Source of the DNA: Natronorubrum aibiense
GTDB lineage: Archaea > Halobacteriota > Halobacteria > Halobacteriales > Natrialbaceae
Direction of reading: 5' to 3'
Length of the DNA: 64,000 nucleotides
Assembly (NCBI RefSeq): GCF_009392895.1
Contig: NZ_CP045488.1
Location: 806,001-870,000, forward strand
The first letter of the stretch is position 1. Each line of letters begins with the position of its first letter. Positions 42,269-51,132 of the stretch are shown piece after piece. The notes under the pieces are model-generated. The model did not search any database, was not told the origin of the DNA, and saw only the letters and a program-made list of their open reading frames with translations. Position numbers and translations under genes: made by a program.

Positions 42269-43252
42269 ATGCCACTATCAGTCGTGATCCTCAGCACGGG
42301 CGGCACAATCGCAAGTACCGGCGCCGACGGCGGTGCGACGCCGAGCAAACGGGGTGCAGAACTGGTCGACGCCGTCCCAGAACTCGAGGAGTACGCCGAC
42401 CTCACGGTCGAAGAGCTCGCACAGGTGCCGAGCTACGATATGACGTTCGACACCATGACGGAACTCGCCGCAGCCGTGCGGCGCGTCGCGGCTGACGGCG
42501 CGGACGGCGTCGTCGTCACCCACGGCACCGATACAATCGAAGAATCCGCGTACTTCCTCGACCTCACGCTCGAGTGTGCGATTCCGGTCGTTTTCACCGG
42601 CGCACAGCGCCGTCCCGACGAGGTCAGCCCGGACGGTCCGGCAAACCTGCTCACGGCAATTCGGGCTGCAACGCACACTGATTTCCACGATGGCGTCTAC
42701 GTCGCTGCAAACGACGAGGTCCACGCCGCACGCGACGTGACGAAAACTCACACTAGCGCACTCGAGACCTTCGACTCGCCGAGTACGGGACCGATCGCCT
42801 CGGTGACGCGCGCTGCCGTTCGGATCGTCCGTGAGCCGCGAAGCTACTCGGCGACATTCGACGTTCGAGACGTGACGAGCGACATCGTGATCGTCGCCAG
42901 CGGCGCAGACATGGGTCGTCGACAGATCGATCATGCGCTCGAGGACGACGTCGATGGCATCGTCGTCGACGGGACGGGGCTCGGGAATACGACGAGCGAA
43001 CTCGGAGACGCGATCGCCGACGCCGTTGCCACGGAGACACCTGTCGTCGTCACCTCGCGATGTCCGGCCGGAACGACGGAACCTGTGTACGGCGGTGGCG
43101 GTGGCGGGGAAACGTTGCGCTCACACGGGGCGATCTTCGGCGCCGATCTCCCGGCTCAGAAAGCGCGAATCAAACTCGCAGTCGTCTGTGCCGTCACCGA
43201 CGATCTCGAGGAGCGACGACAGCTGTTCGCCGGCGAGGAACTCGAACGATAG
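42269..43252 (+). CDS. L-asparaginase family amidohydrolase
   Basis: The 327-residue protein has both active-site Thr motifs: 'ILSTGGTIASTGADGG' at the N-terminus and 'VVTHGTDTIEESAYFLDL' (residues about 82-99). The C-terminal domain includes 'GIVVDGTGLGNTTSEL'. It lacks a signal peptide, so it is cytoplasmic (type I-like). It releases ammonia from asparagine or a related beta-amide, in keeping with the other amidases here. It is followed 33 bp later by an SDR gene. Confidence 0.92.
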   Translation: MPLSVVILSTGGTIASTGADGGATPSKRGAELVDAVPELEEYADLTVEELAQVPSYDMTFDTMTELAAAVRRVAADGADGVVVTHGTDTIEESAYFLDLTLECAIPVVFTGAQRRPDEVSPDGPANLLTAIRAATHTDFHDGVYVAANDEVHAARDVTKTHTSALETFDSPSTGPIASVTRAAVRIVREPRSYSATFDVRDVTSDIVIVASGADMGRRQIDHALEDDVDGIVVDGTGLGNTTSELGDAIADAVATETPVVVTSRCPAGTTEPVYGGGGGGETLRSHGAIFGADLPAQKARIKLAVVCAVTDDLEERRQLFAGEELER

Positions 43253-43285
43253 CTATTTGCCCTCGAGTGCGGTTGGTGGTACCGA

Positions 43286-44059
43286 ATGTCAGACAAACGC
43301 CTAGCGGGACGTGTCGCACTCGTTACGGGTGCGAGTTCGGGTATCGGAAACGCGATTGCAGCGAAATTCGGGGCCGAAGGGGCCAGCGTCGTCGTCGCCG
43401 ACATCAGACGCGAGCCGAAACTCGAGGACGAACAATCCGTCTTCGATCGGCTCGACGCCGTCGGCGCCGACTACGAGTTCGTCGAGATGGACGTCACGGA
43501 CGAAGACGCGATCATCGACGCACTCGAGACGGCACAAGCCGAGTTCGGCGGGCTGGATATCCTCGTGAACAACGCGGGGATCTACTTCCAGAATCAAGCC
43601 CACGAGACGCCGATCGACGAGTACGACGCGATCATGGACGTCAACCTTCGGGGCGTGTTCCTCGCGAGTAAACACGCGCTCGAGTCGCTGAAAGTGAGCG
43701 ATCACGGAAAGATCATCAATCTCTCGTCGATCTATGGGCTGGTTGGCGGACCGAACAGCGCCGCCTACTGCGCGTCGAAAGGAGGCGTCTCCAATCTGAC
43801 CCGACAGTTGGCGCTCGATTACGCGAGCGACGAGATCAACGTCAACGCGCTGGCTCCGGGCATCATCGAGACCGCTCAGAATGCCGAGTGGCGCGAAACC
43901 GACGAGGAACTGCTCGCCGACTGGCAGGCCTCGACGCCGTGGCCGCGCTTCGGAACGCCTGAAGACGTCGCCGATGCGGCCCTGTTTCTGGCGAGCGACG
44001 AGAGCGAGTTCGTCACCGGCCACGTCCTGCGCGTCGACGGCGGCTGGACGGCGTGGTGA
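43286..44059 (+). CDS. Short-chain dehydrogenase/reductase (SDR)
   Basis: The 257-residue classical SDR has 'VTGASSGIGNAIAAKFG', 'DILVNNAGIYF', Ser in 'IINLSSIYGLVG' and the catalytic YCASK. The final 'GHVLRVDGGWTAW' is typical of the fold. It is the second SDR of the island and is not especially close to the first. The stop overlaps the start of the DUF3830 gene, so their products are probably used together. Confidence 0.92.
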   Translation: MSDKRLAGRVALVTGASSGIGNAIAAKFGAEGASVVVADIRREPKLEDEQSVFDRLDAVGADYEFVEMDVTDEDAIIDALETAQAEFGGLDILVNNAGIYFQNQAHETPIDEYDAIMDVNLRGVFLASKHALESLKVSDHGKIINLSSIYGLVGGPNSAAYCASKGGVSNLTRQLALDYASDEINVNALAPGIIETAQNAEWRETDEELLADWQASTPWPRFGTPEDVADAALFLASDESEFVTGHVLRVDGGWTAW

Positions 44060-44496
44060 TTCGCGTGAGCGAACTCCACCTCACCGTTGGCGAAAAGACG
44101 TACGTCGCACCGCTGCTCGAGGACGAAGCGCCCGAGTCGGTACGTGCGCTGAAATCGTTCCTGCCACTGGAATCGGAGCTGATGCACGTCCGCTGGAGTG
44201 GCCACGCGACGTGGATCAATATCGACGAGATCGAGTTGCCGGACCTGCCGCGGGAGAACCACACCGTCTACCCCTCTCGTGGCGACGTTCTGCTCTACCC
44301 CGGCTACAAGAACGAACAGGAGATTCTGGTCGCATGCGGGCCGACGTGTTTCAAAAGTCCGGCGGGTGAACTCGCCGGCAACCACGTCGCGACGCTCGAG
44401 GCAACGCGTGACGAACTCACCGCACTGGAAGAGCACACGCTCAGAGACGGCGTGCAGCCGGTTACAGTAGCAATCCGCGAGTCAACCGAAGACTGA
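44056..44496 (+). CDS. DUF3830 family protein
   Basis: The 146-residue protein matches DUF3830, a cyclophilin-like small barrel: 'LLEDEAPESVRALKSFLPLE', 'MHVRWSGHATWINIDEI' and 'YPSRGDVLLYPGYKNEQEIL'. Two GTG codons (44053, 44056) and a later GTG (44065) could start it; 44056 forms a GTGA overlap with the SDR stop. DUF3830 proteins are recurrently found beside hydantoinase, racemase and transporter genes but have no known activity. It is one of the better clues that this island handles an unusual ureide. Confidence 0.82.
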   Translation: MIRVSELHLTVGEKTYVAPLLEDEAPESVRALKSFLPLESELMHVRWSGHATWINIDEIELPDLPRENHTVYPSRGDVLLYPGYKNEQEILVACGPTCFKSPAGELAGNHVATLEATRDELTALEEHTLRDGVQPVTVAIRESTED

Positions 44497-44533
44497 GACA
44501 ATAGGAATCGACCGCGATCCCGGATTGCTCTAC

Positions 44534-45736
44534 TTATTCACCCAGAATGTCCGTCTCGAGGTCGATGCCGTCGACGACGCTCGTCCGCTCGAGGAGGGTC
44601 GCATGGTCTGCGCTCCAGCCGATGGTGACGGTTTCGGCTGGATCGATACGCTCGAACGATTTCAGCTGGAGTTCGTGTGCGTCGCCGTCGGTTGTCGTCG
44701 CCTCGAGGATCACGTGCGTTCCCGAACCGGGTTGGTGGATAACGTCATCGACCCGGCAGCTGACGCTGTTGTCGAGCTCATCGGAGACCTCGAGATACTG
44801 CGGCCGAACGGAAAAGGGGACTTGCTCGCCGATGAGCAGCGCCGGTTCGGAGCGGAGGTTCGACGTGGTCGCGAGAAACGTTCCGAGCGGTGTCTCGATA
44901 TGCGCGTGGTTGCCGTCGTCGGTGACGTCGGTCAACTCGCCTGTAAAGATATTCGAGTCGCCGACGAACGCCGAGACGAACGCCGTCGCGGGCTCGTTGT
45001 AGACGCGCTCGACGGTGTCGGATTGTTCGACTTTGCCATCGTTCATGACGACGATCTGGTCGGCGAGGCGCATCGCTTGTGTCTGGTCGTGCGTGACGTA
45101 GACGAACGTCGTATCGAGTTCGCGGTGGAGTCGAAGCAGTTCCCGCTCCATGTGTTTCTGGAGCTTGTAGTCCATGTCCCCGAGCGGTTCGTCGAGCAAG
45201 AGGAGTCTCGGTTCGAGGACCATACTCCGAGCGAGCGCGACGCGCTGTTTTTGCCCGGCGGAGAGCTCTTCGGGCTGGCGCTCGATGAGGTCGCCGAGTC
45301 GCATCATCTCGACGATATCGTTGACGCGGGTCGTTCGTTCGTCTTTCTCGACGCCGAGGCGTTCTAACCCGTAGGCGATGTTTTCCTCGACGGTCAGATG
45401 TGGAAACAGCTGAAAGTCCTGAAATACGAGCCCGATATCGCGTTCGTATGTGGGTGCATCGGTCACGTTTTTCCCACCGAGTCGGATCTCCCCTTCGGTG
45501 ACCGGTATTTTCCCGACGAGCGAGTGCAGCGTCGTCGACTTCCCACAGCCGCTAGGACCGATCAAGACGCAGAAGTCGCCGTCCGTGATACTGAAGTCGA
45601 TGTCGTCGACAGCGAGCGTTCCGTCGGGATAGATCTTCGTCAGTCCGCACACCTCGAGTGCGAGGTCATCAATCGGTTCGTCGAGTGTCGGTTCGGTCGG
45701 CGAGACGTCCGCCCCGGAGTGGTCTGTATCAGACAT
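44534..45736 (-). CDS. ABC transporter ATP-binding protein (PotA-like) 1
   Basis: The 400-residue ATPase has Walker A 'GPSGCGKST', signature 'LSAGQKQR', Walker B 'LLLLDEPLGDMD' and the switch His in 'VYVTHDQTQAM'. A C-terminal TOBE/OB regulatory domain follows (about residues 265-400). An acidic N-terminal tail of about 25 residues precedes the domain. ATG 45736 is the natural start. It lies 2 bp from the second ATPase gene, both reading toward the permeases. Two distinct ATPases suggest a heterodimeric motor. Confidence 0.93.
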   Translation of the reverse strand: MSDTDHSGADVSPTEPTLDEPIDDLALEVCGLTKIYPDGTLAVDDIDFSITDGDFCVLIGPSGCGKSTTLHSLVGKIPVTEGEIRLGGKNVTDAPTYERDIGLVFQDFQLFPHLTVEENIAYGLERLGVEKDERTTRVNDIVEMMRLGDLIERQPEELSAGQKQRVALARSMVLEPRLLLLDEPLGDMDYKLQKHMERELLRLHRELDTTFVYVTHDQTQAMRLADQIVVMNDGKVEQSDTVERVYNEPATAFVSAFVGDSNIFTGELTDVTDDGNHAHIETPLGTFLATTSNLRSEPALLIGEQVPFSVRPQYLEVSDELDNSVSCRVDDVIHQPGSGTHVILEATTTDGDAHELQLKSFERIDPAETVTIGWSADHATLLERTSVVDGIDLETDILGE

Positions 45737-45738
45737 GG

Positions 45739-46866
45739 TCAGTTGTCGATGAGTTCGGCAGCGGTCACTGCATCGGTCACGCTGAGCTCGTCGAAGTAAA
45801 GCGCATCGTCGGCGTTCCACCCGAGCACGATCGGATCGCCGACTGTGCCGGTATCCGGACTGTTCGGGACGACGACGTGGAAATCGCGGTCGAGTCCATC
45901 GAGCGAGACCGCGAATTCGGTCGTTTCGCCGGTGTATGTCCGTCCTTCGAGGGTTCCAGTGAGCGTTACATCGCAGTCGTCCGTCTCGAGCGAGACGGCT
46001 TCTGGACGGATGATCACGACACCTGTACTCTTCTCGGAACCGTTCTGAGCAGTCGCCGTAATCGATCCGATTTCGGTCTCGACGTCGACGGTCTCGCCGT
46101 CGACATTGGTCGGAGCGCCATCCGCCATCAGCACGTTCGAGTCACCAACGAACCGGCAGACGAACGCCGTCTTCGGATCGTGATACACCGTCTCGGGGGA
46201 GCCGATCTGTTCGATCATCCCGTGGTTCATCACGACAACTTTGTCGGCGAGTTTGAGCGCCTGATCTTGATTGTGCGTGATGTAGAGGAACGTGCTCCCG
46301 AGCGTCGAGTGGAGACTCCGCATCTCGAGTTCCATCCGCTTTTGAAGCTTGTAGTCGAGGTCGGCGAGCGGATCGTCGAACAGCATGACCGAACACTCGC
46401 GGCTCAACTGTCGCGCCAACTCCACGCGCTGTTGTTGCCCGCCCGAGAGCGCACCCGGCAGGTCGTCTTTGGTCTCCTCGATCGCGAGTAACTCGAGCAT
46501 CTCGTCGATCGTGGCTTCGATCTCCGCTGTGGAACGCTCACGGCTTCCCTGCTCGAGACCGAACGCGATGTTCTCGGCGACGGTTTTGTGCGGAAACAGC
46601 GTCTCTTCGAACTCCTGAAACACGTAGCCGAGTTCGCGCTCCTGTACCGACAGCTCGGACGCATCACGACCGTCGAGTGAGATCCTACCGTCATCGGACT
46701 CGATCAATCCAGCGATGCACTTGAGCAGCGTACTCTTTCCACAGCCGCTCGGTCCAAGGACGACGCAGAATTCCCCGTCCTCGACCTCGAGTTCGATATC
46801 TCGAAGCACCGTTTCCTCACGAAACGATTTAGTCACTGACTCGATCGAAATTGCGCTAGTCGTCAT
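45739..46866 (-). CDS. ABC transporter ATP-binding protein (PotA-like) 2
   Basis: The 375-residue ATPase has Walker A 'GPSGCGKST', signature 'LSGGQQQR', Walker B 'VMLFDDPLADLD' and switch 'LYITHNQDQAL'. A TOBE domain follows ('VVIIRPEAVSLE'). Walker B ends in D-D-P rather than the usual D-E-P, so the catalytic Glu is an Asp here; ATPase 1 keeps the Glu. This could make one site of a heterodimer degenerate. The first gene of the unit starts at ATG 46866. Confidence 0.93.
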   Translation of the reverse strand: MTTSAISIESVTKSFREETVLRDIELEVEDGEFCVVLGPSGCGKSTLLKCIAGLIESDDGRISLDGRDASELSVQERELGYVFQEFEETLFPHKTVAENIAFGLEQGSRERSTAEIEATIDEMLELLAIEETKDDLPGALSGGQQQRVELARQLSRECSVMLFDDPLADLDYKLQKRMELEMRSLHSTLGSTFLYITHNQDQALKLADKVVVMNHGMIEQIGSPETVYHDPKTAFVCRFVGDSNVLMADGAPTNVDGETVDVETEIGSITATAQNGSEKSTGVVIIRPEAVSLETDDCDVTLTGTLEGRTYTGETTEFAVSLDGLDRDFHVVVPNSPDTGTVGDPIVLGWNADDALYFDELSVTDAVTAAELIDN

Positions 46867-47247
46867 CACATCACATTGTGTAGGGCGAGCATTTAGCTCT
46901 ATCTGCTCTGCAGTCGATTCGGAACAGTAGTCGTGACAGCTCATCAAACCGCCGTGGTGACTCCAAGAGGACTCTCGATACGGAATTCACATTTGGGTTG
47001 CGAATTTGTGACACTCTTTGACAAGACCCCGCGGGTGCGCGCTGTGAACTACCAGTATAGTGCCGGGAGAGTTGCTCGAACAGGAGATGGATTGTCCGTG
47101 CTCGAGTCATCGTTCGGTTCCAATCGGGATGGTTCACATGGCAGAAAGATCATATATAACCCCACAATAGTGTATAGTTGTGTACACATTATAAAATATA
47201 AGCTGGACAGTTAACGCGATACCGACTAACCCGTCAGTGGTTTTCGG
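46867..47247. other. Intergenic region upstream of the ATPase genes
   Basis: This 381-bp stretch has no supportable gene. Its last 110 bases are AT-rich and include ATCATATATAAC (about 47148) and the palindrome TGTGTACACA (about 47177-47187), which look like promoter/operator material. No gene on the plus strand begins within reach, and the gene on the minus side (OsmC) ends here. Confidence 0.4.
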
Positions 47248-47853
47248 TCAGTCGTCGCCGGCCACTTCAATCGGAGTGTCGACAGTCATATCGATGTCCT
47301 GAGCGAGCGAGACAAGCGTGTAGACGGGTGCCCGTCGTGCCCATTCGTCGATCAGATCCTGATCGAGGTTTTCGCCGTCGAGTTCGATTTCGGCGGTCAC
47401 GTTCTCGAAGACCGAGTCGGCCTCTTTGAGTTCCTCGAGACCGAAGAGGACCGCTGGATCGAAATCGGTCCGGACGCGCGTCTGGAGGTGGTCAATGTCG
47501 ACGCCGTTGGCAGCAGCATTGATACTAATGCCGACGTTGATACAGGCAGCCAGCGCTGAGAGCGCTGCTTCGACCGGCTCGATTCGGTCGGTCGCACCAA
47601 TCCACCCACCAGCATCCAGGACTTCCTTCCATCCGCCGTACGGAAGGGTGTACTCGCGCGTTTCGCGGACGATCGTGTCGCCCCCGAGTTCGTAGCTATC
47701 GATTTTCGCCAGACTGTGAGCGGCCGTCCCCTCGTAGGTTGCGGTGGCCCCGAGCCCAAGCTGGACTGCTTCGGGATTTTCGGCTGCGTGTTGGGCGAAC
47801 CCCTCAAGTGTCTCGAGGTCGATGCCGTGTGCGGTTTGCTGATTGTCAGTCAT
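47248..47853 (-). CDS. OsmC family protein (long form)
   Basis: The 201-residue OsmC-like protein has 'RIEPVEAALSALAACINVGI' with the first Cys in the classical helix and 'LQTRVRTDFDPAVLFGLEEL' in the second beta layer. The second Cys of Ohr/OsmC is not evident, so peroxidase chemistry is doubtful. It differs strongly from the 130-residue OsmC protein at 7.6-8.0 kb. It is the last gene of the minus-strand block. Confidence 0.82.
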   Translation of the reverse strand: MTDNQQTAHGIDLETLEGFAQHAAENPEAVQLGLGATATYEGTAAHSLAKIDSYELGGDTIVRETREYTLPYGGWKEVLDAGGWIGATDRIEPVEAALSALAACINVGISINAAANGVDIDHLQTRVRTDFDPAVLFGLEELKEADSVFENVTAEIELDGENLDQDLIDEWARRAPVYTLVSLAQDIDMTVDTPIEVAGDD

Positions 47854-47929
47854 TTGAGTCGCCTCCCTACAAGAGACGCTACGGTGCTGGAGATACTGTA
47901 GCTACTCTGTGACATTTCGGCAGGAACTG

Positions 47930-48080
47930 CTGTCCCTGCAGTTTCTGAAACCAGAGCAGTTCCTGCAATCTGGCGACGAGCCGCTCTAGTGACAACTGGA
48001 ACGATTTACCTGAATTGAGGCGCTAATGCCCCTTCCTCAGCGAGCGCCGAAGGCGCGAGCAGGGTGGGGAAGAAGTCACC
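47930..48080 (+). repeat. Decayed 3' end of a TnpB element (solo right end)
   Basis: Short segments resemble a TnpB gene end: CAGGAACTGCTGTCCCTGCA near 47930, GCAGTTCCTGCAA near 47960, then the GC-rich hairpin CCCC..CCT (48029-48037) / AGGGTGGGG (48061-48069), followed by AAGAAGTCACC. The tail resembles the end seen at 2121-2164. No coding frame survives. Confidence 0.4.
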
Positions 48081-48091
48081 GTGAGCGGATA

Positions 48092-48913
48092 TCAAGAGTT
48101 GAGTTCTGGTTCCACCGGCAGCGCATCGGATCTGTACGTTTCGTACGTCGACTCCGCCCATTCGCGAACCGCCGCTACATCGGTATCGACCAGTGCCTGA
48201 ACCGTCCCGCTTTCTTGCTCGTAACAACTGATGGCGACGCGATCGTCAAGGAGACCCAGTCCATAGGGAGGAAGGCTGTCGTACTCCAGAACCGTGAAAT
48301 TATTCCGTTGCATCATCTCTGCACTACGCTCCGGGTACGTTGTTATAAAGTATGTATGGCTATCCGGCTGGTCGATCAGAACGATGTCGACTCCCTCGTC
48401 AAGCAATTGCAGAAGGACGTCAAGACAGGGTTCCATCAAAGCAATCTTGGGGTGGACAAATCGAAATTCAGCCGTCTCCTCGAGCAGTGATTCGAATCGG
48501 TTAACTGGGCGGTATGGTGCATCGGGTCCGGCGACGGTGACGGTCATCGCTGCCCACGTCTCGACGGAGAAGTCGCTGATCTCGTCAGGGAGCCAGTGCC
48601 AGACATCGCGCAATTGTCGCTCCGTTTCGACCTGTTCGACCAACTCTTCCATTCCTGAAGCGACAACCTCACCTAACCGTGTTGCTGCATACTGGTATCC
48701 GTCTTTGCGGATCCAGATTCGGTCTTCAAACTCGTCCAACGTTCGCCGTATCGTGGACGACGAAACACCGGTCAACTCGCAGAGCTCAGAGCGGCTCCGA
48801 GGACGCTCTGTCAGCGCGACAAGTGCCGGGACGCGGTGGTCAGACCGCGCGAGATACGCGATATCACCGATTGGCGAGTCCGCATTTTGTTGAGGTATGT
48901 TATCATAGCCCAT
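48092..48913 (-). CDS. Winged-helix regulator with FilR1-type domain
   Basis: The 273-residue protein has an N-terminal winged helix ('SRSELCELTGVSSSTIRRTL', residues about 40-60). The C-terminal half ('EPCLDVLLQLLDEGVDIVLID', 'YGLGLLDDRVAISCYEQESG') resembles the FilR1 methanogenesis-regulator middle domain found in many haloarchaeal regulators. It likely represses a nearby or distant gene in response to a small ligand; no target is evident. It is transcribed toward the decayed TnpB end. Confidence 0.82.
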   Translation of the reverse strand: MGYDNIPQQNADSPIGDIAYLARSDHRVPALVALTERPRSRSELCELTGVSSSTIRRTLDEFEDRIWIRKDGYQYAATRLGEVVASGMEELVEQVETERQLRDVWHWLPDEISDFSVETWAAMTVTVAGPDAPYRPVNRFESLLEETAEFRFVHPKIALMEPCLDVLLQLLDEGVDIVLIDQPDSHTYFITTYPERSAEMMQRNNFTVLEYDSLPPYGLGLLDDRVAISCYEQESGTVQALVDTDVAAVREWAESTYETYRSDALPVEPELNS

Positions 48914-49059
48914 ATACTGGGTACGTAAACGAGGCCTAAAACGATTCGCCTCCCTATTCGGCGATTCGGCGATCTACACCAGCAATATTTCGATTTGTAA
49001 CAATACCGTACAACCGGTATATTAAAAGAATTTTGGTAAGACGTATTCGTAGGCGAAAT

Positions 49060-49260
49060 ATGTCCACAACGACCGCTCTCGAGAGTCGCCGGCGAACCGT
49101 ATCGGTGTACCAACTGGAGTACTGTCCGTCGACTCGAGAACATGACATGGCAAACCTGCCACTGAACGGTTCGTTCGCTGGCTTCCTTCGACACCTACCA
49201 AAGTCGGGACGTGACTTTTTATCAGTCACAGAGGTAAGAGGCGGAAGCCCACGACTTTAG
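49060..49260 (+). CDS. Doubtful 66-residue ORF
   Basis: A TATATTAAAAG box at about 49017-49027 precedes ATG 49060 by roughly 38 nt. The predicted peptide has no recognised motif and its last residues (EVRGGSPRL) run into the TnpB-type right-end hairpin, as if an insertion replaced its original C-terminus. It could be a truncated gene or chance. Confidence 0.2.
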   Translation: MSTTTALESRRRTVSVYQLEYCPSTREHDMANLPLNGSFAGFLRHLPKSGRDFLSVTEVRGGSPRL

Positions 49261-49273
49261 TCGTGAGGAAGCC
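49243..49273 (+). repeat. Solo right end resembling an IS200/IS605 TnpB element
   Basis: GGAAGCCCACGACTTTAGTC followed by GTGAGGAAGCC has the same stem (CACGACT 49250-49256 / AGTCGTG 49259-49265) as the element at 6203-6237. No transposon gene is attached. Confidence 0.5.
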
Positions 49274-49341
49274 GACAAAACGCTACACAGTCCACCACTG
49301 TCTGTGGTACCGTTAACTGTCCGTACATCGTACAATCTGTG

Positions 49342-51024
49342 ATGAGCGTCCTCGAGACGGTTCTCGTCGAACTCGTCGTCATCTTGCTGATCGCGGCGAC
49401 GGTCGGTGTCGCCCTCGCACGGGTCGCGGACATTCCGTACACCATCGCGTTGCTACTCGTCGGCGTCGGCGCATCGGCGTTCGGGGTTCCATACACGATC
49501 AGGCTCACCGAGGAGATCATTCTGCTCGTCGTCCTTCCCGCGTTGTTGTTTCAGGGTGGCTCGAACGTCGACCTGCAGCGCCTTCGCGAGAATCTTCCAG
49601 CGGTGGTTCTTTTGGCCGGCCCCGGCCTCGTGCTTTCGATACTCCTCCTCGGTATCGTCGGACGGTATGCATTCGGCTACTCGTTGCTCGTCGCCCTGCT
49701 GTTCGCGGCGATGATCCTGCCGACGGATGCGGTCTCGGTGGTCGCCGTGTTCGAAGATATCGGGGCACCAGAGCAGCTCGCGACGATCATCGAAAGCGAG
49801 AGTCTGCTCAACGACGGCGTCGGCGTAGCCCTCTACACGTCACTGCTTGCGGTCGTTCTCGAGGCCGTTCAACGCGGGATCTCACCGGCAGCTGTGACGT
49901 CAGGGTCGGAACTGGCCCAGACCGTCGCGGTCGAACTGCTCGTGGCAAGCCTCGGCGGATTGCTGGTCGGCGTCGTGGCCGGGCATCTCGTCTATCGGGC
50001 GATGATCGTCGCAAACGACGCGATGCTCGGCGTCACACTCACCGTCGGCTTGGCGTATGGATCGTACTTTATCGCCGACGCGCTTGGCGCAAGCGGTGCG
50101 ATCGCCGCCGTCGTCGCTGGACTGCTCATCGGTGATCGCGGCGAGACCGAAGCGCTCGAGTCGCGAACGCGGGTGACGGTCGCGACGACCTGGGATGCCG
50201 TCGCTTTCCTGCTCAACACGCTCCTGTTCGTTCTCATCGGCCTCGAGACGCCGATCGGGAACTTCGCCGACAACGCCGAACTCGTCGTGATCGCGTTCGT
50301 CCTCGTCGTAGCCGCTCGGTCCGTCGTCGTCTATCCGCTCGTGACGGTCGCCAACCGCTGGCTCACAGCACCGCTCTCGCGACCGGCCCAGCATATCGTC
50401 ACTTGGAGCGGCTTGCACGCGTCGATTCCCATCGCGCTGGTACTCGGATTACCGTCCGAACTCCCGGTTGCACTTCGAGAGGAGCTGCAGACACTGGTCT
50501 TCGGTGTGGCCGCACTCAGTCTCCTCGTCCAAGGCCTTACGATCGGTCCGCTGCTCGAGCGACTCGACATCACCCGCCGGTCGTCAGCGGAAGAAGCCTA
50601 TCGACTCCTGACCACCCGTCTGCGAGGAGTCGACGCCGCGATTGCGAGTGCAAGTGCACTGCATCGAAGCGAAGAGCTTCCGAGAGACCTCTACCTCGAG
50701 TTCTGCGAGGAGTACGGCTGGGAGAAATACCGCCTCGAGACGGCGATTTCACAGCTCCTCGAGCGATACCCATCGGTTCGTCGCCGAGCGGAACTCGAAG
50801 GGGAGCGACGCATTCTCGAGAGCGAGAAAGAGGCGGTCATGAACGCGATCAAAGCAGGTGTTGTCGACAGGGACGATGCCGACCGACTGCTCGAAACCGT
50901 CGATGCGCGACTCGAGCGTGTCGACGCAGGCGAGAGCGATATCCGGCAACTCGAGGAAACGGCGTTCCACGAGTTCTGGACTGATGTGGTCGACACGTAC
51001 GATATCGATATCGACGAGTTCTAG
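49342..51024 (+). CDS. CPA1-family Na+/H+ antiporter (NhaP-like)
   Basis: The 560-residue protein has about 12 membrane helices in residues 1-400 with the CPA1 core 'MILPTDAVSVVAVFEDIGAP' and 'ESESLLNDGVGVALYTSLL'. The ND pair is the ion-binding site. A Glu/Arg-rich cytoplasmic tail of about 150 residues follows, with likely regulatory coiled helices. It expels Na+ in exchange for H+, expected for a halophile. ATG 49342 is chosen over the preceding GTG. Confidence 0.92.
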   Translation: MSVLETVLVELVVILLIAATVGVALARVADIPYTIALLLVGVGASAFGVPYTIRLTEEIILLVVLPALLFQGGSNVDLQRLRENLPAVVLLAGPGLVLSILLLGIVGRYAFGYSLLVALLFAAMILPTDAVSVVAVFEDIGAPEQLATIIESESLLNDGVGVALYTSLLAVVLEAVQRGISPAAVTSGSELAQTVAVELLVASLGGLLVGVVAGHLVYRAMIVANDAMLGVTLTVGLAYGSYFIADALGASGAIAAVVAGLLIGDRGETEALESRTRVTVATTWDAVAFLLNTLLFVLIGLETPIGNFADNAELVVIAFVLVVAARSVVVYPLVTVANRWLTAPLSRPAQHIVTWSGLHASIPIALVLGLPSELPVALREELQTLVFGVAALSLLVQGLTIGPLLERLDITRRSSAEEAYRLLTTRLRGVDAAIASASALHRSEELPRDLYLEFCEEYGWEKYRLETAISQLLERYPSVRRRAELEGERRILESEKEAVMNAIKAGVVDRDDADRLLETVDARLERVDAGESDIRQLEETAFHEFWTDVVDTYDIDIDEF

Positions 51025-51132
51025 CGGGACAACAACGATCAGTCAGTGATCGTCGAAAAAACGACCACCGAAATCGGAGAGATCACCGGTCATCGACTCG
51101 AGTCGCAAGTCGGCTCCCGTCACGAGAGCGGC

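Larger units (their letters stand above)
48914..49341. other. Intergenic region with a possible small ORF and a solo TnpB-element end
   Basis: The region holds AT-rich promoter-like sequence near 49010-49030, the doubtful ORF at 49060-49260 and the hairpin at 49243-49273. A short upstream segment before the antiporter ATG may carry its promoter. Confidence 0.45.
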
